64,000 bases of DNA from contig JAJNPV010000050.1 of assembly GCA_021155195.1 (NCBI GenBank), positions 434,001 through 498,000 on the forward strand, read 5' to 3'. The notes below the pieces were generated by a model. The model was given only the letters and a program-made list of their open reading frames with translations, ran no database searches and was not told the origin of the DNA. Positions 36,862 to 45,996 of the stretch are shown one piece after another. Both the position numbers and the translations under genes were made by a program. The stretch is from Ohtaekwangia sp. GTDB lineage: Bacteria; Bacteroidota; Bacteroidia; Cytophagales; Cyclobacteriaceae. Numbering within the stretch: the stretch's first letter is position 1; every line of letters begins with the position of its first letter.

Positions 36862-37429
36862 TATTATTTTTGGTCATTTTCTTTCTCAGGTTGATGAGGG
36901 CATAACGCATTCTTCCCAATGCAGTATTAATACTCACCTCGGTTCTGTCGGCAATCTCCTGAAAACTCATTTCCAGGTAATGGCGCATAATCAAAACCTG
37001 TTTTTGTTCTTCCGGTAACTCTTTCACCAAATCGCGAAGGCGCGACTTTGTATCACGCATCATTTGCTTGGTTTCGTACGAATCTTCAGAAAATTGCATG
37101 GAATCAAACACCCGGCTTCCATCCTCCAGGATTACTTCAGGGTATCTTTTCTTTCTGCGGAAATGGTCGATAGCCAGATTGTGTGCTATCCTGCTTACCC
37201 AAGGTAAAAATTTACCCTCTTCGTTATAGCGGCCACCTTTAATTGTATTAACTGCTTTGATAAAGGTATCCTGTAAGAGATCCTCTGCTTCATAGCGATC
37301 TTTAACAATCATGTAAATAGCCGTATAAATACGGGATTTGTGTCTGTGAAGTAGCATCTCGAACGCCTCTTCGTTACCGGTTTGATAGAGCGAAACCAAC
37401 TGGCTGTCGCTTAATCTGCTTTCAATCAT
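36776..37429 (-). CDS. ECF-type RNA polymerase sigma factor
   Basis: The 217-residue protein has region 2 (AFEMLLHRHKSRIYTAIYMI, DAEDLLQDTF-like YEAEDLLQDTFIK, and WVSRIAHNLAIDHFRR) and region 4 (LPEEQKQVLIMRHYLEMSFQEIADRTEVSINTALGR as a helix-turn-helix). These match sigma-70 family group 4 factors. About 34 residues beyond the last helix form a charged tail encoded largely in the region overlapping the next gene. It probably transcribes envelope-stress or similar genes together with its downstream partner, and a terminator follows the pair. Confidence 0.93.
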   Translation of the reverse strand: MIESRLSDSQLVSLYQTGNEEAFEMLLHRHKSRIYTAIYMIVKDRYEAEDLLQDTFIKAVNTIKGGRYNEEGKFLPWVSRIAHNLAIDHFRRKKRYPEVILEDGSRVFDSMQFSEDSYETKQMMRDTKSRLRDLVKELPEEQKQVLIMRHYLEMSFQEIADRTEVSINTALGRMRYALINLRKKMTKNNIAYDKDFYPRRSDPVSIPRDLGRGDEGD

Positions 37430-37546
37430 CTTGCTGTCGTTTAGGTAACGTAGATGTCTCGGTCGATAGTATGTGGGTTAAATGAATTGTTTGAGAAATG
37501 AAAAATAGAAAAGAAAGATCGAAATCTCAAAAAAAATGAAAAATAA

Positions 37547-37578
37547 TTTGCCTTCTATCAATTTTCTTGTGCTATTTG
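37547..37578 (+). promoter_or_regulatory. Weak candidate promoter of the acidic-tail gene
   Basis: TTTG at 37547-37550 and a partial -7 box ending in TTTG (37575-37578) are spaced roughly as in Bacteroidota promoters, but the TA of the -7 element is missing. The ATG follows 19 bases later. Confidence 0.25.
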
Positions 37579-37597
37579 AGGCCGATTTTTAACGACA

Positions 37598-37957
37598 ATG
37601 GCAGTAGCAAAGAAACGAGTAATAAAAAGTTTAGAAAACCTGGGCGAAGATCTCAGAGAACTATTGAAAGACCAATATCCAAATGGGTATGATGGGAGCA
37701 TCACCCGAATAATGAATGCGAAAAAGGAGCCCATCTTTGTGTTCCCTTTAGAAACTGATGATTCTATTTATCTGGTGAAAGTGCCCGCTACTAAAAATAG
37801 TGATGGCGGCTACGATGTTGATTCCAGCGAGAAACAAGAGTTTGATGGCGATGACGATGATAGCGGCTCTGGCCGTGGCGATTTTGATAACGGTGATGAT
37901 TTTGATGGCGATGGCGATGCAAAAGAAGCCAGCTACGATCCTGATTTCGATAATTAA
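37598..37957 (+). CDS. Hypothetical protein with Asp/Gly-rich tail
   Basis: The 119-residue cytosolic protein has an N-terminal 75-residue domain (MAVAKKRVIKSLENLGEDL, then DGSITRIMNAKKEPIFVFPLE and DDSIYLVKVPATKN) that resembles a conserved small Bacteroidota family without a known role. The C-terminal 45 residues are almost only Asp, Gly, Ser and Phe, an acidic disordered tail that could bind calcium or basic proteins. It is a single gene with its own perfect palindromic terminator. Confidence 0.75.
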   Translation: MAVAKKRVIKSLENLGEDLRELLKDQYPNGYDGSITRIMNAKKEPIFVFPLETDDSIYLVKVPATKNSDGGYDVDSSEKQEFDGDDDDSGSGRGDFDNGDDFDGDGDAKEASYDPDFDN

Positions 37958-37979
37958 AACGTAACTCAGACTTAACGAG

Positions 37980-38009
37980 AGCCACTCAAAGCTTTGAGTG
38001 GCTTTTTTT
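37980..38009 (+). terminator. Perfect-palindrome terminator
   Basis: A 24-base perfect palindrome (37980-38003, half-site AGCCACTCAAAG) is followed by seven T. It separates the acidic-tail gene from uvrA. Confidence 0.93.
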
Positions 38010-38072
38010 ATATGACTGATGAAAACCTCAACTTGGTTTGCATTCCATGTAGGACAAGGAGCTTCATTTTTC

Positions 38073-38080
38073 TACTTTTG
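38073..38080 (+). promoter_or_regulatory. Candidate -7 box of uvrA
   Basis: TACTTTTG matches the Bacteroidota TAnnTTTG element exactly and lies nine bases before the ATG. No TTTG is found at the expected -33 position, so the promoter is tentative. Confidence 0.35.
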
Positions 38081-38088
38081 CGGTTTCC

Positions 38089-40983
38089 ATGCAGCCAATC
38101 CCTAACGATTCTTACTTAGACGAACTCGATCCCAAAGAGTATATCATCATAAAGCGGGCTCGTGTTAACAATCTTAAAAATTTAAGCGTAGCCATTCCAA
38201 GAAATAAGCTTGTTGTGGTGACCGGACTTTCAGGTTCTGGAAAATCTTCTCTTGCCTTCGATACCCTGTTTGCAGAAGGGCAGCGCATGTATGTAGAGAG
38301 TTTGAGTTCTTATGCACGGCAGTTTTTAGGGCGCATGGAAAAGCCTGAAGTGGATTACATCCGTGGAGTTTCTCCGGCCATCGCTATTGAACAAAAAGTA
38401 AATACGCGCAATCCTCGTTCTACCGTTGGCACTACCACCGAGATTTATGACTATTTAAAACTTCTTTTTGCCCGGATTGGTAAAACCTATTCACCCGTAA
38501 GCGGAAAAGAAGTGAAGCGCGACACTGTAACAGATGTAATTGACTTCATCCATAAGAAAAAAGAAGGAACGCGCATTATGATTGCCTGTTCCCTTAAGGT
38601 GATGAAGGGAAGAAAGCTAAGTGATGAACTCAATCTCCTGTTAAGCAAAGGGTATGCACGCGTGTTGGTAGATGGAGAAGTAAAGTTTATTGAGGAGATC
38701 GTAAATCCCTCTCCCTCACTCCGTCCTACGGACACCTCTCTCATTAAGGAGAAGGGAAAGGGAAAAAAGAAAACTTCAAAATCTAAACCCGCAGATATTG
38801 ATGGTGAAATTGAAATTCTGATTGATCGGGCTGCTGTAAATGCTGGCGATGAAGATCTCACTTTCCGTCTTTCCGATTCTGTGCAAACTGCTTTCTTCGA
38901 AGGTCATGGTGATTGCACAATTTATGTTGAAGGGGAAAAGAAAGTTCACTTCTCCGATAAGTTTGAGTTGGATGGAATTCACTTTACGGAGCCATCCATA
39001 AACCTGTTTAGTTTTAATAACCCGTTTGGAGCGTGCAGAACGTGCGAAGGCTTTGGAAAAATTCTTGGCATCGATGAAGACCTCGTTATCCCCGATAAAA
39101 GTCTTTCTGTTTTTGAAGGTGCCATTGCTCCCTGGCGAGGAGAAGTAATGAACGAATGGGCCAAGCCCTTAATAAAAAATGGAATCAAATTCGATTTTCC
39201 GATTCATAGGCCTTACGGGGAATTGAGTCAAAAGGAAAAAGATTTGTTGTGGAATGGCAATCAATACTTTGAAGGTATTCACGCGTTCTTCAAATATTTA
39301 GAGTCGAAAACCTATAAGATTCAATACCGGGTGATGCTTTCGCGTTACAGAGGAAGAACTACCTGTCCTGATTGCAGAGGAACCAAGCTTCGCAAAGATG
39401 CGGCTTACGTAAAAATTGCTGATACATCCATTACGGATCTGGTGTTGATGCCGATTGAGGATACATTGAAATTCTTTGAATCTCTTTCTCTTCCGAAGTA
39501 TGAGCAAAAAGTATCCGACCGGATTTTAACAGAAATTCGATCTCGGCTTGAGTATATGGAGAAAGTTGGTCTTGGCTATCTTACGCTCAATCGTGTTACC
39601 TCCACGCTATCAGGTGGAGAGTTTCAACGAATTAAGTTAGCAACATCACTTGGTAGCGCTTTGGTTGGTTCCATGTATATCATGGATGAACCAAGTATTG
39701 GCTTACATCCGCGCGATACAGCCCGCATGGTGGAGGTATTAAAATCACTGCGCGACATGGGCAATACGGTGATCGTGGTAGAGCATGAAGAAGAAATCAT
39801 GCGTGCGGCCGATCAGATTATTGACATCGGACCAGATGCCGGTGCGCACGGTGGAGAATTAATTTTTCAGGGTTCGCAGAAAGATCTGAATACAAAAATT
39901 GTATCGCACACTACTAATTATCTCACGGGTGTGGAGAAAATTATGGTGCCGAAGCAGCGAAGGAAATGGAAGGACTTTCTGTTGGTTGTAGGTGCTCGCG
40001 AAAACAATTTGAAAAACTTAACGGTAAAGTTTCCATTGGGGATTCTTACAGTTGTGACTGGTGTAAGTGGTTCTGGTAAATCAACCTTAATAAAGAAAAT
40101 TTTATATCCGGCTGTGGGCCGATTGAGTGGTTCGGTTTCAGAAACTCCCGGCAAATACGATCGACTGGAAGGTGATGTAACCAAAATCTCGCAAGTAGAA
40201 TTTGTAGATCAGAATCCAATCGGAAAATCATCACGCTCCAATCCGATTAGTTATGTGAAGGCGTATGATGTAATTCGTAATCTTTATTCAGAACAAACAC
40301 TCAGTAAGCAACGCGGCTACAAGCCATCGCATTTCTCTTTTAATGTAGACGGTGGAAGATGTGAAACCTGCCAGGGTGAAGGCGAGATAAAAGTAGAGAT
40401 GCAATTTATGGCCGACATCTTTTTGAAGTGTGAAAGTTGCGAAGGCAAACGCTTTAAACAAGAAGTGTTGGAGGTGGAGTACAAAGGCAAGAATATTTTT
40501 GAAGTACTCGACATGACGGTGGAGGAAAGTCTTGAATTCTTCAAAGAGAAAAAAGCAGTGTACGAAAAAGTGCTACCTCTTTTTGAAGTTGGCCTTGGTT
40601 ATGTAAAGTTGGGTCAATCTTCTAATTCACTTTCAGGTGGTGAAGCGCAGCGGGTAAAACTTGCTTCATTTTTAGGAAAGAATAATTCAGATTCTTCCTC
40701 TAATATTCTGTTCATTTTCGATGAGCCTACTACAGGCTTACACTTCCACGATATTTCTAAACTACTAAAAGCTATCAATGCATTAGTAGATCAAGGTCAC
40801 ACAGTAATTATCATCGAACACAATCTTGAGGTAATTAAATGTGGCGATTGGATTATTGATCTTGGTCCGGAAGGGGGTGAGAAAAAAGGAGGTAATCTTC
40901 TTTTTGCAGGCACCCCAGAAGAAATGGTAAAGAAACCAAATGGTTATACTGCTGAATTTCTGAAAATAAAATTGTTGCCCTAA
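38089..40983 (+). CDS. uvrA: Excinuclease ABC subunit A
   Basis: The 964-residue DNA-damage sensor has two ABC modules: Walker A GLSGSGKSS (46-54) and GVSGSGKST later, with the signatures LSGGEFQRIKLA and LSGGEAQRVKLA and the ATP-site phrases MDEPSIGLHPRD and FDEPTTGLHF. It loads UvrB in nucleotide-excision repair. The insertion-domain CPDCRGTKL and the third zinc site CETC...CESC are intact. In the first zinc module only the CRTC pair is present; the usual earlier pair is replaced by FELDG. Residues 206-226 are encoded by an inserted palindromic repeat, which makes the protein slightly longer than usual. Confidence 0.95.
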   Translation: MQPIPNDSYLDELDPKEYIIIKRARVNNLKNLSVAIPRNKLVVVTGLSGSGKSSLAFDTLFAEGQRMYVESLSSYARQFLGRMEKPEVDYIRGVSPAIAIEQKVNTRNPRSTVGTTTEIYDYLKLLFARIGKTYSPVSGKEVKRDTVTDVIDFIHKKKEGTRIMIACSLKVMKGRKLSDELNLLLSKGYARVLVDGEVKFIEEIVNPSPSLRPTDTSLIKEKGKGKKKTSKSKPADIDGEIEILIDRAAVNAGDEDLTFRLSDSVQTAFFEGHGDCTIYVEGEKKVHFSDKFELDGIHFTEPSINLFSFNNPFGACRTCEGFGKILGIDEDLVIPDKSLSVFEGAIAPWRGEVMNEWAKPLIKNGIKFDFPIHRPYGELSQKEKDLLWNGNQYFEGIHAFFKYLESKTYKIQYRVMLSRYRGRTTCPDCRGTKLRKDAAYVKIADTSITDLVLMPIEDTLKFFESLSLPKYEQKVSDRILTEIRSRLEYMEKVGLGYLTLNRVTSTLSGGEFQRIKLATSLGSALVGSMYIMDEPSIGLHPRDTARMVEVLKSLRDMGNTVIVVEHEEEIMRAADQIIDIGPDAGAHGGELIFQGSQKDLNTKIVSHTTNYLTGVEKIMVPKQRRKWKDFLLVVGARENNLKNLTVKFPLGILTVVTGVSGSGKSTLIKKILYPAVGRLSGSVSETPGKYDRLEGDVTKISQVEFVDQNPIGKSSRSNPISYVKAYDVIRNLYSEQTLSKQRGYKPSHFSFNVDGGRCETCQGEGEIKVEMQFMADIFLKCESCEGKRFKQEVLEVEYKGKNIFEVLDMTVEESLEFFKEKKAVYEKVLPLFEVGLGYVKLGQSSNSLSGGEAQRVKLASFLGKNNSDSSSNILFIFDEPTTGLHFHDISKLLKAINALVDQGHTVIIIEHNLEVIKCGDWIIDLGPEGGEKKGGNLLFAGTPEEMVKKPNGYTAEFLKIKLLP
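38707..38756. repeat. Palindromic repeat inserted in frame in uvrA
   Basis: Outer arms CCCTCTCC (38707-38714) and GGAGAAGGG (38748-38756) with an inner hairpin TCCGT-CCT-ACGGA (38720-38732). It reads in frame as NPSPSLRPTDTSLIKEKGKG between conserved uvrA segments. From memory, elements of this look (CCCTC...ACGGA...GGAGAAGGG) are dispersed repeats in Bacteroidota genomes, normally intergenic. Confidence 0.7.
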
Positions 40984-41054
40984 TTGGTAGTTTGGTCAAA
41001 GCTTGTTTGCTTGCCAGTAAGCCACTAAACTGGTATTTCTTTTTGATCAAAATC

Positions 41055-42248
41055 ATGACCGAAAACAACACCAGTCAAAATTTTCGCGTTTCTTCAATTG
41101 ATATGGCCCGTGGCATAATCATGGTAATCATGGCGTTGGATCACGCACGCGATTACTTTCATGCCGATGCCTTTGTATTTGATCCCACTAATCTGGAAAA
41201 GACACACACCGCATTGTTCTTCACTCGTTGGATTACACATTTTTGCATGCCCACCTTTGTTTTGCTATCTGGTGTAGCCACCCGAATTTCCTTATTGCGA
41301 AAATCAAAGAAAGAATTGTCCTGGTACTTGTTTACCCGTGGAATCTGGATGATTGTTCTTGAATTCACGGTCTTGCGGTTTGGTTTCTTTTTCAATTTTT
41401 ATTTCGATGTAACAATCCTGAGTGTGCTATGGCTGTTTGGCATGTGCCTGATTATTCTTTCGGCATTGATTTATTTGCCGAATAAAGTATTGTTATCAAT
41501 GGGATTGATCATTGTGGTTGGTCACAATTTGTTGGATGACATTGCTGTTGAGCCGACAAATTTGTGGTTTGCCCCTTGGACTATTTTGATGCGTGTCGGA
41601 TTTCTTGCCGTCACCCCTGGTATTGCATTCGTAGTCTCTTATCCAATTATACCCTGGCTTGGAGTAATGTTAGTAGGGTATGGTATCGGCTCTTGGTATA
41701 GTGAACAGGTTGATGCATTGACAAGACAAAAACTATTTCTGAAAACTGGTGTTGTTTGCTTAATAGCATTTGTAGTCTTGAGGTTTATCAATGTGTATGG
41801 CGATCCTGGCCCATGGAGTACACTGGAAACCCGCTGGTTTACTTTTTTAAGTTTTATCAACACGACCAAATACCCGGTTTCTCTTCTGTTTTTACTAATG
41901 ACAATCGGTCCGTTGTTAATCCTACTTTCAATATTGGAAAAGATTAATACCAAAGTTCTTCAACCCTTAAGGACCATCGGGCGGGTTCCGTTATTTTATT
42001 TCATTCTTCATTTTTACTTAATACATGCTATTGCCCTGATCAGTTTTATGATAAAAACCGGTAAGCCGTTTTCAGAAATTGATCTTCACTTTGCCAAATC
42101 TTTTGGCGGCATCACACCAGAAGGTGGTCATTCTCTGGCGGTGGTGTATTTGTTCTGGATTACCATTGTGCTGATTATGTATCCTCTTTGCAAAGTGTAC
42201 GATCGCATCAAGAGCCAACATCCGGGCAGCTTTCTTCGCTTTTTATAG
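41055..42248 (+). CDS. HGSNAT-like (DUF1624) membrane protein
   Basis: The 397-residue form starts at the ATG at 41055, giving the family opening RVSSIDMARGIIMVIMALDHARDYF; upstream in-frame codons look non-native. About ten membrane helices follow. The DHAR histidine corresponds to the active-site region of heparan-alpha-glucosaminide N-acetyltransferase, which moves acetyl groups across membranes. The family also resembles other acyltransferases of glycans. The true substrate is unknown. It has no close partner gene: uvrA is 71 bases upstream and padR 170 bases downstream. Confidence 0.85.
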   Translation: MTENNTSQNFRVSSIDMARGIIMVIMALDHARDYFHADAFVFDPTNLEKTHTALFFTRWITHFCMPTFVLLSGVATRISLLRKSKKELSWYLFTRGIWMIVLEFTVLRFGFFFNFYFDVTILSVLWLFGMCLIILSALIYLPNKVLLSMGLIIVVGHNLLDDIAVEPTNLWFAPWTILMRVGFLAVTPGIAFVVSYPIIPWLGVMLVGYGIGSWYSEQVDALTRQKLFLKTGVVCLIAFVVLRFINVYGDPGPWSTLETRWFTFLSFINTTKYPVSLLFLLMTIGPLLILLSILEKINTKVLQPLRTIGRVPLFYFILHFYLIHAIALISFMIKTGKPFSEIDLHFAKSFGGITPEGGHSLAVVYLFWITIVLIMYPLCKVYDRIKSQHPGSFLRFL

Positions 42249-42375
42249 CCACCCCGTTCTAAGATGAAACTGGATTCTTGATACTAGTTGCTAGTGGTGT
42301 TCTATCACTGAACTGATTCATCAACTTTGCTTTTTTAATTAAGGGATTTGATTCTCAAAATAATCTTTGTTTATT

Positions 42376-42401
42376 TACTTAGCAAAGTATAAGGATATAC
42401 T
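42376..42401 (+). promoter_or_regulatory. Candidate PadR operator
   Basis: Two overlapping dyads lie 20-45 bases before padR: TACTT-AGCA-AAGTA (42376-42389) and AGTATA-AGGA-TATACT (42386-42401). Inverted repeats of this size next to a padR start are often its own binding site. This is a positional inference. Confidence 0.45.
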
Positions 42402-42418
42402 ATTAATAACTATATGAT

Positions 42419-42745
42419 ATGGCTAAAGAATTTTTAGGTGAATTTGAAGAGTTGGTTTTAACATTGGTAGCCGCCCTGCAGGAGGATGCTTATGGAGCCG
42501 CTATCGCAGATGAAATAGAAACCCGCATGAAGCGCAGTGTAAACCTGAGTGCAGTGCATGTAACACTCTACCGACTCGAAGATAAAGGGTATCTCAAATC
42601 AGGGCTGGGGGGTGGCACTGCCGAACGTGGTGGCCGCAGAAAAAGAATTTATACAATCACCAATGCGGGGTTGGCCATGCTTAAAGCGATGAAAGAAACC
42701 CGATTGGATTTGTGGAAGTTGGTTCCACAGCTAAAGATTTCTTGA
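42419..42745 (+). CDS. PadR family transcriptional regulator
   Basis: The 108-residue winged-helix protein has the PadR pattern: LGEFEELVLTLVAALQ, YGAAIADEIE, VHVTLYRLEDKGYLKS, and the wing GGRRKRIYTITNAGLAML. Small PadR proteins usually repress their own operon and respond to small molecules or membrane stress. In Cytophagales and relatives they are very often first in operons for prefix-carrying MacB/FtsX permeases, as here. It lies 23 bases before the DUF2723 fusion gene. Overlapping dyads upstream are a likely operator. Confidence 0.93.
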   Translation: MAKEFLGEFEELVLTLVAALQEDAYGAAIADEIETRMKRSVNLSAVHVTLYRLEDKGYLKSGLGGGTAERGGRRKRIYTITNAGLAMLKAMKETRLDLWKLVPQLKIS

Positions 42746-42768
42746 GTTTAATCTAAACTATTCAGGGT

Positions 42769-45700
42769 ATGAATCAATCTATTGGCAAGAATGATAGTTA
42801 CGGTTGGCCGCTCCGATTTCTTCAATGGTTTTGTCCGCCTCATTTGCATGAGGAAATTGAAGGCGATCTGATTCAACGATTTCATTCTGACTTAAGAAAA
42901 TCATCAGGTCAATCGAAAAGAGCATCACTGCTAAAAGCCAAGATAAAATTAGCCTTTACAGTGCTTCGGTTTTTCAGACCCGCAATCCTGCTGAAGAATG
43001 CAGGATCAATTCGCATAAACTCAGCTACTAATTTCTTTCCAAAACAATTTAGTTTTAGTCAAACCAACAATCTTGTTGGATGGGGGGTGTTTCTTATTTC
43101 TTTGATTGTTTATTCTCTTACGCTCGAAGAAACCGCAAGCTATTGGGATCCATCCGAATTCATAGCTACTTCTTATAAACTTCAGGTACCGCATCCTCCG
43201 GGCGCACCTCTTTTTTTACTGATGGGAAGATTCTTTTCCTTTTTTGCCTTTGGCGATGTAACAAAAGTGGCTTATGCCATTAACATGATAAGTGCGCTTG
43301 CAAGCGCTTTCACCGTACTGTTTTTGTATAGATCCATTGTTTTATTCGGACAAAAAATTATTTCAGCTGTCAAATCATTCGAAGAAAGAAGTGGATTGCT
43401 AATTACTTCAGGAATTGTAGGTGCCCTTTCCTATGCCTTCTCGGATTCCTTCTGGTTTTCAGCTGTGGAAGCAGAGGTGTACGCGATGTCGTCTCTCTTC
43501 ACGGCATTTGTTGTGTGGGCAATTTTAAAATGGGATACTATTCAAGATGAATCTCGTGCCAATCGATGGTTGATTTTAATTGCCTATGTAATTGGGCTTT
43601 CCATTGGGGTTCATTTGTTGAATTTGCTTACACTTCCGGCTCTTGCGTTGATATATTATTTCAAAAAGTTCAAGCCAACGAAATGGGGAGTGTTTGCAAC
43701 TCTTGCCTTAGGCGGATGGATGATCGTAGTGATTAACGATTTTATCATTCCCGGGCTCCCAACAATGGCGGGCAACTTTGAACTATTCTTTGTGAATAAG
43801 CTTGGACTATTCTTTGGATCGGGAGCAATCATTTTCATCACGTTGTTGATTTCTTTTCTGGTGTTCGGCATTCGTTACACACAACAAAAGCAATCTTACA
43901 TAGGTAACACGATTGTATTAGCTATTACATTTTTAATTATTGGATATGGTTCCTACTCTACCATTCTTATCCGGTCCGATTTTGATCCACCCATTAATGA
44001 GAATGCTCCAAAGGATGTAATGAGTTTTGTTCGCTACCTGAAACGAGAACAATACGGAAGTCGGCCACTTTTATTTGGTCCCTACTTTACGTCCAATCCG
44101 GTATCGATGCATTATACCGAACAGACGTATATCAAGGGAAAGGACAAGTATGAGTTAGGCGCTCAAAAATATGAGCTTGACTATCGCCCGGGAGAAGAGA
44201 CTTTTCTTCCCCGTGCGTGGTATTCTGAAGACAAAGAGAGTTATGAACAAATCATGAATCTGCAAGAAGGCCAGCAGCCCACCTTTGCACAAAACATAGC
44301 TTACATGTTCAAGCATCAGATGGGTACCATGTATACCCGATACTTTATGTGGAATTTTGCCGGACGCGAGAGCGATGAACAAGGTGCTGATTGGCTGCGG
44401 CCGGCAGAATGGATGAAGAAACTTCCTCCTGCTTTGGCATCCAATAAAGCCCGAAATAATTTTTTCATGCTCCCCTTTCTTCTCGGGTTGATTGGGATGT
44501 TTTATCATTTCCTAAAAGACACCAAAAACTTTTCGGTGGTCATGTTATTGTTCTTCATGCTGGGTGTAGCAATTGTTCTCTATTTGAATTCGCCTGCATC
44601 GGAACCGCGTGAGCGAGATTACATCTATGCTGGTTCCTTTTATGCATTCTCTTTTTGGATTGGGCTTTCAGTATTAGCACTAGCAGACTGGATTAATCGA
44701 ATCATCAAAAACAAAAGAGCAGTTTTAATGATTGCTTCTTCTGTGGGAATCATTGCTCCGTCAATAATGATTACACAAGGATGGGACGACCACAACCGAT
44801 CCAATCGTTTTTTCTCAGTTGATGCTGCCCACAATACGTTAGTGTCTTGTGATCCAAATGGTATAATCTTTACCGGTGGCGACAATGATACCTTTCCGTT
44901 GTGGTATGCACAAGAAACGGAAAATTGCCGCACCGATTTACGCGTACTTGTTTTAAGTTATTCCAACGGAGATTGGTACATCGATCAAACAACCCGGCAA
45001 GCCTATGAATCCACACCCTTTACCTACACACTTACCCCACATAATTACCGACAATCTGGACTAAACAATTATATGCCTTTTGTTGATCTCAAAATAAAGA
45101 GCATTGATGCCGCAGAATATTTACAGTTGTTGAAAAAAGAAAACTCTGTGCTTAGCGATGTTGACAGAAATATTGTTCCCAGCAAAATCATTACGCTTAA
45201 TGTTGATCAAGACGAGGTAATCGCCAAAGGAATAATTCCCAAAGGCATGGAAAGTTTGGTTGTTGACCAACTGCAGCTGAAGCTAAAAGGAAACTCATTA
45301 GTAAAAGCCGATCTTCTTTTTATTGATCTGCTGACAACAAGCAATTGGCAACGTCCGATATATTTAAACAATACGTCCATGGCTCAGCTAAATATTGATG
45401 TGAGTCCCTATGCGGTTCAAGAGGGAAATTTATATCGAATCCTTCCTGTAAAAAATCCGCGCAGCGATCGTGATTATTTAGTAGACGCTGAAAAGACATT
45501 TGATCTCATGGTCAATCAATTCAAATATCGTGGACTCGATGATCCTTCGATCTATTATACAAATGATTATAAAATGTCGGTGATGAACCATCGCAGTAAT
45601 CTGAATGCGCTGGTCGAAGCGTTGGTGGACAAAGGAGAAGTAGAAAAAGCCACAACAGTGTTAGATTTCTCTTTAACCAAAATGCCTGATGAAGCTATTG

Positions 45701-45990
45701 CTTATGATCCTTCGGTTGCGGACACTGTTAACCTTCTATTCAAAGTAGGGCAAAAACAAAGAGCGGTTGACATTGCAAAAGTTGTTGGCGAGCGATCTAT
45801 TGAAACCGCATCTTATTTAATTGCAGAAAACAAAGGCATCTCATTTGAGTTGAGAAAAAATCTATTTCTGCTTGGCGCGATGGAGCGGTCGTTGTATGAA
45901 AATAATGAAGTGGCTCTTGCAGAAAACTTCGAAACACACTATGAATGGATGATTGATGTTCTGCAAAAAAACAGCGGACGAATGAATTAA
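42769..45990 (+). CDS. Permease-prefix/DUF2723 fusion membrane protein
   Basis: The 1073-residue protein has two parts. Residues 1-90 form a prefix with RFLQWFCPPHLHEEIEGDLIQRF and RFFRPAILLKN, almost the same as the start of the next two permeases. From about residue 100 it is a DUF2723 protein with about 12 membrane helices, starting TLEETASYWDPSEFIATSYK and PHPPGAPLF, a GT-C-like family thought to transfer or scan glycans in Bacteroidota. The C-terminal 350 residues are soluble, with YIYAGSFYAFSFWIG and FTGGDNDTFPLWYAQE near the boundary. The junction falls before the first DUF2723 helix. It is in a padR operon. Confidence 0.88.
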   Translation: MNQSIGKNDSYGWPLRFLQWFCPPHLHEEIEGDLIQRFHSDLRKSSGQSKRASLLKAKIKLAFTVLRFFRPAILLKNAGSIRINSATNFFPKQFSFSQTNNLVGWGVFLISLIVYSLTLEETASYWDPSEFIATSYKLQVPHPPGAPLFLLMGRFFSFFAFGDVTKVAYAINMISALASAFTVLFLYRSIVLFGQKIISAVKSFEERSGLLITSGIVGALSYAFSDSFWFSAVEAEVYAMSSLFTAFVVWAILKWDTIQDESRANRWLILIAYVIGLSIGVHLLNLLTLPALALIYYFKKFKPTKWGVFATLALGGWMIVVINDFIIPGLPTMAGNFELFFVNKLGLFFGSGAIIFITLLISFLVFGIRYTQQKQSYIGNTIVLAITFLIIGYGSYSTILIRSDFDPPINENAPKDVMSFVRYLKREQYGSRPLLFGPYFTSNPVSMHYTEQTYIKGKDKYELGAQKYELDYRPGEETFLPRAWYSEDKESYEQIMNLQEGQQPTFAQNIAYMFKHQMGTMYTRYFMWNFAGRESDEQGADWLRPAEWMKKLPPALASNKARNNFFMLPFLLGLIGMFYHFLKDTKNFSVVMLLFFMLGVAIVLYLNSPASEPRERDYIYAGSFYAFSFWIGLSVLALADWINRIIKNKRAVLMIASSVGIIAPSIMITQGWDDHNRSNRFFSVDAAHNTLVSCDPNGIIFTGGDNDTFPLWYAQETENCRTDLRVLVLSYSNGDWYIDQTTRQAYESTPFTYTLTPHNYRQSGLNNYMPFVDLKIKSIDAAEYLQLLKKENSVLSDVDRNIVPSKIITLNVDQDEVIAKGIIPKGMESLVVDQLQLKLKGNSLVKADLLFIDLLTTSNWQRPIYLNNTSMAQLNIDVSPYAVQEGNLYRILPVKNPRSDRDYLVDAEKTFDLMVNQFKYRGLDDPSIYYTNDYKMSVMNHRSNLNALVEALVDKGEVEKATTVLDFSLTKMPDEAIAYDPSVADTVNLLFKVGQKQRAVDIAKVVGERSIETASYLIAENKGISFELRKNLFLLGAMERSLYENNEVALAENFETHYEWMIDVLQKNSGRMN

Positions 45991-45996
45991 TTTTTA

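Noticed and set aside
38487..38861. Minus-strand frame opposite uvrA with Ser/Phe-rich sequence
   Set aside because: Serine-rich shadow of uvrA with no motif or start context.
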